Source: Bryobacterales bacterium
Lineage (GTDB): Bacteria > Acidobacteriota > Terriglobia > Bryobacterales > Bryobacteraceae
Direction: 5' to 3'
Assembly: GCA_003487005.1 (NCBI GenBank)
Contig: DNFG01000103.1
Coordinates: 1-5,605, forward strand
DNA: 5,605 nt
Positions 1 to 3,961 of this stretch are shown one piece after another. Both the position numbers and the translations under genes were made by a program. Within the stretch, counting starts at the first letter, position 1, and each line of letters begins with the position of its first letter. Under the pieces are notes generated by a model. That model did no database searches and was not told the DNA's origin. It saw only the letters and a program-made list of their open reading frames with translations.

Positions 1-312
1 GTCCTGGCCGACTTCAATGAGTTCGTTGTCTGTCAAATCGGGCGCATACCCCTCTGTGACGACCTTGTTCACAAGTGATGGATCGACAACCTCCTTGAGG
101 CGGAGGACATCCTTGTGAGCGGTCATCCAATCGAGTAGCGGATCATCCTTCTTTCTCCCTGCCAAGACCTCATCCAGGATTTCGACGGGAAGCTGGATGC
201 ATCCATTGATTGCCTGATGGCTGACCCACTCCCAGAACTCCGGGACGCTGTCGAGCGGGTAGTACATGTTGCTGGCGTTGATGAGAACGTTTGCATCGAA
301 GAGATGCAGCAT
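1..312 (-). CDS. DUF4411 family PIN-like protein, probable toxin (3' end outside window)
   Basis: This is the N-terminal 104 codons of a protein read from ATG at 312-310 to the window edge, with no stop inside. The start MLHLFDANVLINASNMYYP followed by an EFWEW segment is what I recognise as DUF4411, a PIN-like family of about 160 residues. Asp6 in the FDANVLIN strand, Glu48 in the ILDEVL helix and Asp104 at the last visible codon are likely acidic metal ligands of a PIN nuclease fold. PIN toxins cleave RNA in the cytoplasm, but for DUF4411 that activity is inferred from the fold. The start is supported by AGAGGA 8 nt upstream and by the TAATG overlap with the preceding gene. Partnership with an XRE/ImmA-like protein fits a type II toxin-antitoxin module. 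The missing C-terminus leaves the full active site unverified. Confidence 0.82.
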   Translation of the reverse strand, partial: MLHLFDANVLINASNMYYPLDSVPEFWEWVSHQAINGCIQLPVEILDEVLAGRKKDDPLLDWMTAHKDVLRLKEVVDPSLVNKVVTEGYAPDLTDNELIEVGQD

Positions 313-1496
313 TACCGGGTTCCTCTCAAAGAGAGGAGAGGCTCCACGTTGCGAGGCTTCACTCCGAGTACAGTGCCCGCCTTGGTGTAGGAAATCGTTC
401 CATCATCGAGCGAGCGGCGAACCAGTCGCAGGAGAGTCTGGCCCACGCGGTGCCGACGGACCACGTAGTAGTCAGGCCCACCCTCGGCGTTTCTGCTCTT
501 CGCCGCTTCGCGTTGCCTGAACCGCAGATACTCGTCCCGGAAGCGCTGGCTCAGCGTGGCCCAGGTTGTCTTGTCGATGGAGCCAGTCCGGTAGAGCCTG
601 TACGCGACCATCGATCTGCTGACGTGGAGGGTCCGCGCGAGTCGTTCAACGTGATCAGAAAGGGCATTGACGCTCTGCTTCTGAACGGGTGCAAGGGAGC
701 CAACATCGAGTCCTGGAAGTAGGAATTCACCGGCGACATCATTGCAGTAACGCTCGATCCGGTTCTCGCCATCCTCCGCGCTGATTCCGGTATGACCCAG
801 CCAAAGGTGCGCGAGTTCATGCAGTGCGGTAAACGGCCATGCCGCTTTCGCGTCCTGATCATTGATCACGATCATGGGCGCGATGCGATCGGCGAGTGCG
901 AAGCCCCTGAATACTTCCAGTGGGATGTTGGTGTGATGGCTGCCGAGGTTTCCGAGGAGGAGGACAAAGACGCCGCTGGCTTCGATGGTCTCTCGCAGGT
1001 AACTGAACGCCTCATCAGCGGACTTGGCGGCGCGGTACGCGGCCAGGCTGAAGTTAAGTTGGCCAGCCATTCGAGCGGCGAGCGTGGGGGCGGGGAGGTC
1101 GATGGTCACCGAGTTGACGATTTCGACTGGTTCGGCGTTATCGTCTTCGAGCATCGACCGGATGAGACCCTGGCGCGCCTTGATGTCCCTGACGAGGGCA
1201 TCCAGTTCAGGATTGAATCTCTTGCGCTCGGGCAGGGTCCGGAAGTCCTGGCCGCGATCCCCGATCTTGGGTGGTTCGGCGAGATAGAAGACCAGAAGCG
1301 GCCGGCGGTAGACCTTGGCCATCTTCAGGAGGACGCCGCGGGCTGGCTCGTCTTCGCCGCGTTCCAAGGCCTCAAGGCGTTGTACTCCACTCCGGCCGCG
1401 GGTATCGGTGAAACCGAGGGCAAGTGCCGCATCTTCGATTGACAGCCCTGCGGTTCGCCGTGCCCAAGTCAAGATGCTGGGTTGGATGGCGCTCAT
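312..1496 (-). CDS. XRE-type HTH / ImmA-IrrE zinc metallopeptidase, probable antitoxin-regulator
   Basis: A 394-residue cytoplasmic protein. Residues about 8-72 form an XRE-like helix-turn-helix (LTWARRTAGLSIEDAA, then a region with LEALERGEDEP and PLLVFYLAEPP). Residues about 165-265 form an ImmA/IrrE-like peptidase domain with the zinc motif HELAH at 226-230 and a likely third ligand Glu248 before CNDVAGEFLLP. The C-terminal part, about 320-394, contains GGPDYY and a short helical segment (TISYTKAGTVLGVK) often seen at the end of this family. Length and order match COG2856-type regulators. Such proteins repress their own promoter and can cleave partner proteins; here the likely partner is the DUF4411 product encoded next. 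GAGG (1505-1508) stands 8 nt before the ATG, supporting this start. Codons are mostly C-ending. The catalytic motif is intact, so nothing suggests decay. Which component is toxic in this pair is inferred. Confidence 0.88.
   Translation of the reverse strand: MSAIQPSILTWARRTAGLSIEDAALALGFTDTRGRSGVQRLEALERGEDEPARGVLLKMAKVYRRPLLVFYLAEPPKIGDRGQDFRTLPERKRFNPELDALVRDIKARQGLIRSMLEDDNAEPVEIVNSVTIDLPAPTLAARMAGQLNFSLAAYRAAKSADEAFSYLRETIEASGVFVLLLGNLGSHHTNIPLEVFRGFALADRIAPMIVINDQDAKAAWPFTALHELAHLWLGHTGISAEDGENRIERYCNDVAGEFLLPGLDVGSLAPVQKQSVNALSDHVERLARTLHVSRSMVAYRLYRTGSIDKTTWATLSQRFRDEYLRFRQREAAKSRNAEGGPDYYVVRRHRVGQTLLRLVRRSLDDGTISYTKAGTVLGVKPRNVEPLLSLRGTR
321..337 (-). promoter_or_regulatory. Hairpin sequestering the DUF4411 Shine-Dalgarno
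   Basis: On the reverse strand TCCTCTC, loop TTT, and GAGAGGA form a perfect 7-bp stem. The 3' arm (321-327) is itself the ribosome binding site of the DUF4411 gene, 8 nt before its ATG. The whole hairpin lies in the last codons of the upstream gene, so a ribosome finishing that gene would melt it. This implies translational coupling, with little toxin made unless the antitoxin is translated. Stem and spacing are read directly; the effect is inferred. Confidence 0.6.
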
Positions 1497-1537
1497 ACGA
1501 CGAGCCTCGCGTTAACTCCCTGTCGTCTTTCACTCGA

Positions 1538-1566
1538 ATTGTACCGTGAGGCGCATCCAGTGACGA
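1538..1566 (-). promoter_or_regulatory. Sigma70-like promoter of the HTH-ImmA/DUF4411 operon
   Basis: Reading the reverse strand, TCGTCA (1561-1566, four of six matches to TTGACA) is followed after exactly 17 bp by TACAAT (1538-1543, five of six to TATAAT). Transcription would start near 1531, giving a leader of about 35 nt before the ATG at 1496, with GAGG in place. This is the best promoter match upstream of the operon. Confidence 0.6.
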
Positions 1567-1573
1567 GCACTGG
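1557..1573. promoter_or_regulatory. Inverted repeat over the -35 box, candidate operator
   Basis: CCAGTG, five bases ACGAG, then CACTGG form a perfect 6-bp dyad of 17 bp in total. It completely covers the -35 hexamer of the operon promoter. XRE-family repressors bind dyads of this size, and binding here would block RNA polymerase, so autoregulation by the HTH-ImmA protein is the natural reading. A second copy is not obvious in the intergenic region. Confidence 0.5.
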
Positions 1574-1795
1574 GGCGCAAACTGTCAGGCTGATGCCGAG
1601 CATGTCCCGTTGTCAGGGTTGCCGGAGCGTGCAGGCAGGACCAGCATCTCCGTGGCAAGTACAACGTGCCAAGCGTATACGAGTGGTCGAGCACCGGTTT
1701 GTGTGACCGGATGGTACAAATTCGGCACTGGGATCGAGTCCAGATTCCAGTCCGGGGGCGTGGAGCCAGTCCATTTGCGGTATACTTTGTTTTTT
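1574..1795. other. Intergenic region without a gene, with several short stem-loops
   Basis: No open frame here looks like a protein. The stretch holds consecutive short dyads: CGGAG/CTCCG (1623-1627 and 1648-1652), TGGCA/TGCCA with a 9-nt loop (1653-1671), CCGGT/ACCGG with a 7-nt loop (1694-1710) and CTGG/CCAG (1728-1743). CCAGTCC occurs twice, at 1747 and 1766. The stretch separates two divergent operons and must carry control sites for comF. I could not assign the stem-loops to a known RNA family. TATACT at 1781-1786 is a possible -10 box for comF, but no convincing -35 stands 16-18 bp upstream. Confidence 0.4.
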
Positions 1796-1836
1796 GGAGG
1801 TGAGTCTTCTCAAGTTTTCGCCTCGCGAAAACCTCC
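1796..1836 (+). promoter_or_regulatory. Structured leader upstream of comF
   Basis: GTTTTCGC (1814-1821), loop CTC, GCGAAAAC (1825-1832) make a perfect 8-bp stem. Outside it, GGAGG (1796-1800), which resembles a strong Shine-Dalgarno, can pair with CCTCC (1832-1836) at the cost of the outermost hairpin pair. No ATG, GTG or TTG stands 5-10 bases after the GGAGG in any frame, so it does not serve an evident start. Whether this is a control element or a remnant of a damaged 5' end of comF is open. Confidence 0.4.
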
Positions 1837-1869
1837 TTCCGATTCTGGCTTTCCCGAGCCGGTTCCCCT

Positions 1870-2643
1870 CTGCTTGCGTCTTTTTTCCCTGCTGACTGCC
1901 GTTTGTGCGGGGATCCCCTTCGAGTGCATAACCGGGTACCGGTGTGTTTGCGGTGTCTGGAGGCGCCGAAGCCGTTTTCGGCGGAGGTGTTCTGCCCGCG
2001 GTGCCGGATGGCGTTTTCGGAGGCGGAGCACCTGGGCGAGGGGGGCGAGTGCGAGTTGTGTGCGTCAGGGGTGACACAGTTTGCGGCGGCGTACAGTTAC
2101 GGGTTCTATGAAGATGAACTGCGGGGGCTGATCCTGCTGCTGAAGTACGGAGGGATCCGGACGCTGGCGCCGCGGATGGGGGCGTGGCTGGCGGATGCGC
2201 TGCCCCGCGACCGGCGGTTTGACGCGATTGTGCCGGTGCCGCTGCACTGGTGGCGGCAATTGCGGCGGGGATTCAATCAGAGTGAGTTGCTGGCGGCGGA
2301 ACTGGGGCGGAGGACGGGGCTGCCGGTGCGTGCGGGGGCGATGAAGCGGGAGAGGGCGACGCCGAAGCAGTCGTTGCTGGACAATGCCGGGCGGCAGGCG
2401 AACGTGGCTGGGGCGTTCCGGGTGGAGCGTCCGGCGGAGGTGGCGGGTCGACGAATTCTTTTGCTGGATGATGTATTGACGACCGGCGCGACGCTAAACG
2501 CGTGCGCGGCGGCGTTGAAGAAGGCTGGCGCATCGCACGTCAGCGCGCTGACGCTGGCACGGGTGGATCACCGCGTGCCGGCGACCTTTGAATCCGCAGT
2601 CCCCGCGCCTTCGGGCAGCCCCAATGCAGGAGCGACCGCATGA
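1870..2643 (+). CDS. comF: ComF family amidophosphoribosyltransferase-like protein
   Basis: This is a cytoplasmic ComF-type protein with an N-terminal zinc-binding part and a phosphoribosyltransferase fold, associated in naturally competent bacteria with taking up single-stranded DNA. Read from 1870 it has 257 residues and four CxxC pairs (Cys10/13, 26/29, 42/45, 61/64). The family block [21 protein letters not shown] follows, then [22 protein letters not shown], and the PRPP-binding motif [12 protein letters not shown] at about 197-208. The length suits the family. The start is uncertain: the frame opens after TGA at 1801-1803 and contains no ATG or GTG before 1903. TTG at 1903 would remove Cys10. 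CTG at 1870 (giving [14 protein letters not shown]) keeps all eight cysteines but has no clear ribosome site. A frameshift near the start is the alternative. Codons are strongly G-ending. Its stop overlaps the next start by ATGA. Confidence 0.85.
   Translation: MLASFFPADCRLCGDPLRVHNRVPVCLRCLEAPKPFSAEVFCPRCRMAFSEAEHLGEGGECELCASGVTQFAAAYSYGFYEDELRGLILLLKYGGIRTLAPRMGAWLADALPRDRRFDAIVPVPLHWWRQLRRGFNQSELLAAELGRRTGLPVRAGAMKRERATPKQSLLDNAGRQANVAGAFRVERPAEVAGRRILLLDDVLTTGATLNACAAALKKAGASHVSALTLARVDHRVPATFESAVPAPSGSPNAGATA
2628..2632 (+). promoter_or_regulatory. Ribosome binding site of the HNH gene
   Basis: AGGAG lies 7 nt before ATG at 2640, inside the last codons of comF. It fixes the HNH start and shows that the gene can be translated both independently and by coupling to comF. 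Confidence 0.7.
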
Positions 2644-3173
2644 ATGTCAATGGGACGGACCGGCTGCACAGGCCGGTTCTGGTTTTGAACGCGAGTTACG
2701 AGCCGATCAACATTTGCGCCGCGCGGCGGGCGCTGGTGTTGATTCTGAAGGGTGTGGCTTCGGCGGAGGAACTGGCACCGGGTCTGCTGAGCAGCAGACG
2801 GGTGGCGTTTCCGCTACCGAGCGTGATCCGGTTGCTCGAGTACCGGCGGATTCCGCACCAAAGCCGGGCATTGTCGCGCAAGAACATCATGATGCGGGAC
2901 AAGTACACGTGCCAGTATTGCCACAAGGTGTTCAACAGTGCGGAGCTGACTCTGGATCATGTGATCCCGCGGTCGCGCGGCGGCGAGACGAGTTGGGAGA
3001 ATCTGGTGGCGTCCTGCAACCCCTGCAACAACCGGAAGGGCAACCGGACGCCGGATGAGGCGAACCTGAAGCTACTGCGGCCGCCGCGGCCGTTCAGTGC
3101 GCACACGGGCCGTCAACTCATGCGCCTGCTGGCGAAGAGCGACGAGCAGTGGAAGAAGTATCTGTTCTACTGA
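2640..3173 (+). CDS. HNH endonuclease family protein
   Basis: A 177-residue protein. The N-terminal half ([20 protein letters not shown]) is the typical lead-in of a widespread bacterial HNH family whose biological role is not settled. The HNH domain spans about residues 85-140. It has a zinc-knuckle pair CQYC, the catalytic-type segment [11 protein letters not shown] containing Asp-His, a second CNPC pair and then NNRKGN. The cysteines probably bind structural zinc and the histidine is the expected general base for metal-dependent DNA cleavage. The C-terminus ends [11 protein letters not shown], with aromatic residues common in this family. It overlaps comF by four bases (ATGA) and so is probably co-transcribed with it. 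At its 3' end it overlaps the opposing infC by seven bases. Domain assignment is firm. Target and pathway are unknown, and a link to incoming DNA is inferred only from the neighbour. Confidence 0.88.
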   Translation: MNVNGTDRLHRPVLVLNASYEPINICAARRALVLILKGVASAEELAPGLLSSRRVAFPLPSVIRLLEYRRIPHQSRALSRKNIMMRDKYTCQYCHKVFNSAELTLDHVIPRSRGGETSWENLVASCNPCNNRKGNRTPDEANLKLLRPPRPFSAHTGRQLMRLLAKSDEQWKKYLFY

Positions 3174-3778
3174 GCCGGATTTGAAGGCGGGGGCGGCGCC
3201 GGATTGGGCTGCGGCTTCTTCTCGGCCTTCTTTTCCTTGACGTCCTTCTTCAAGGGGCTGATGATCATGTGGGCGTTGCGGCCCTCGAGCCGGGGTTGGC
3301 CCTCGACGGTGCCGTGTTCGGTGAGGTCGCTGGCGAAGCGGAGCAGCAGTTTGCGGCCGAGGTCGACGTGGGCGATCTCGCGGCCCCGGAACTGGACGAC
3401 GGCCTTGACGCGATTGCCTTCACCGAGAAAGCGGATGGCGTTTTTCTTTTTGAAGTCGTAGTCGTGGTCGTCGGTATTGGGGCGGAACTTGAGTTCCTTG
3501 ACCTGGATCACGTGCTGCTTCTTCTTGGCCTCGTGCTGTTTCTTCTTCTGCTCGTACTGCCACTGGCCATAGTCCATGGCCTTGGCGACGGGGGGCACGG
3601 CGGTGGGCGCGATCAGGATGAGGTCGAGGCCCAGGTCCTGGGCCCGCCGGATGGCTGCCTGGGTGGGCATCACCTCGACGGAGCCATCAGGGAAGACAGC
3701 GCGAACCTCGCGCACCCGGATGGCTTCATTGACATTCTCTCTGACGCGGACGCGGGGACGGAACCTAGAAGGATACAT
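3167..3778 (-). CDS. infC: Translation initiation factor IF-3
   Basis: IF-3 binds the 30S subunit, keeps it apart from 50S and checks the start codon and initiator tRNA. This 203-residue protein shows the N-domain ([20 protein letters not shown] at 11-30, then [20 protein letters not shown] at about 61-80), a lysine-rich linker, and the C-domain with [18 protein letters not shown] (about 93-110), [11 protein letters not shown] and [19 protein letters not shown] tail from about 178 is rich in Lys and then Pro and goes beyond the usual end of about 180 residues. ATG at 3778 is the only usual start in frame near the expected N-terminus, but nothing resembling a Shine-Dalgarno stands close to it. 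GAGGAG lies 41 nt further up. Codons are mainly C-ending. It follows mutS2 in the same orientation but has a promoter of its own. The next gene downstream is convergent, so rpmI and rplT do not follow. Confidence 0.95.
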   Translation of the reverse strand: MYPSRFRPRVRVRENVNEAIRVREVRAVFPDGSVEVMPTQAAIRRAQDLGLDLILIAPTAVPPVAKAMDYGQWQYEQKKKQHEAKKKQHVIQVKELKFRPNTDDHDYDFKKKNAIRFLGEGNRVKAVVQFRGREIAHVDLGRKLLLRFASDLTEHGTVEGQPRLEGRNAHMIISPLKKDVKEKKAEKKPQPNPAPPPPSNPAQ

Positions 3779-3825
3779 GCGGAAATTGGGTGGGGAAAGA
3801 CATTGTCGGGTTGATTTTACTCCTC

Positions 3826-3869
3826 AAAACAGAAAACGGCCCTACCGGATTGGAGCCCGGGGCGGCCGT
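3826..3869 (-). terminator. Terminator-like hairpin in the mutS2-infC gap, possible infC attenuator
   Basis: On the reverse strand ACGGCC (3864-3869) pairs with GGCCGT (3836-3841), and an inner CCGG/CCGG stem (3857-3860 with 3845-3848) closes an 8-nt loop. A T-rich run TTTTCTGTTTT (3836 down to 3826) follows at once, which is the form of an intrinsic terminator. It could end mutS2 transcripts. But the infC promoter (3919-3947) lies upstream of it, so infC transcripts must also cross it. Confidence 0.6.
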
Positions 3870-3918
3870 CCTGTTCAAACGAATTCGTGAGCAGCTTCAG
3901 TCGTTGCCCTCTAGGGAC

Positions 3919-3947
3919 ACTATACTACGGATGTGCTTAGGGCTCAA
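3919..3947 (-). promoter_or_regulatory. Sigma70-like promoter for infC
   Basis: Reverse strand: TTGAGC (3942-3947, four of six) and TATAGT (3919-3924, five of six) separated by exactly 17 bp. The predicted start near 3912 gives a leader of roughly 130 nt before the infC ATG, which includes the terminator-like hairpin and a 10-bp palindrome ACGAATTCGT (3879-3888). The promoter sits just after the mutS2 stop. Confidence 0.55.
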
Positions 3948-3961
3948 TGGGGTAGTGGGGA

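Noticed and set aside
792..1442. 216-residue forward frame opposite the HTH-ImmA gene
   Set aside because: Antisense shadow; the reverse-strand gene has clear domains, a promoter and a ribosome site.
1640..1753. Possible tRNA with GTG anticodon
   Set aside because: The anticodon-like and T-like arms are not joined by a D-arm or acceptor stem, position 37 would be T, and the variable region would be too long.
1613..2077. Two overlapping 154-residue frames around the comF 5' end, one on each strand
   Set aside because: Neither shows any recognisable domain; both run across the intergenic region into comF and have unnatural composition.
1903..2643. TTG at 1903 as the comF start
   Set aside because: It would remove the first cysteine of the CRLC pair, part of a regular series of four CxxC pairs, so the coding region must begin upstream.
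3174..3207. Direct repeat GCCGGATT near the end of infC
   Set aside because: Explained by two Asn-Pro-Ala codon runs in the low-complexity IF-3 tail.
3904..3926. Forward promoter with TTGCCC and TATACT
   Set aside because: The spacer is only 11 bp and no forward gene follows; the reverse-strand reading has correct 17-bp spacing and a gene downstream.
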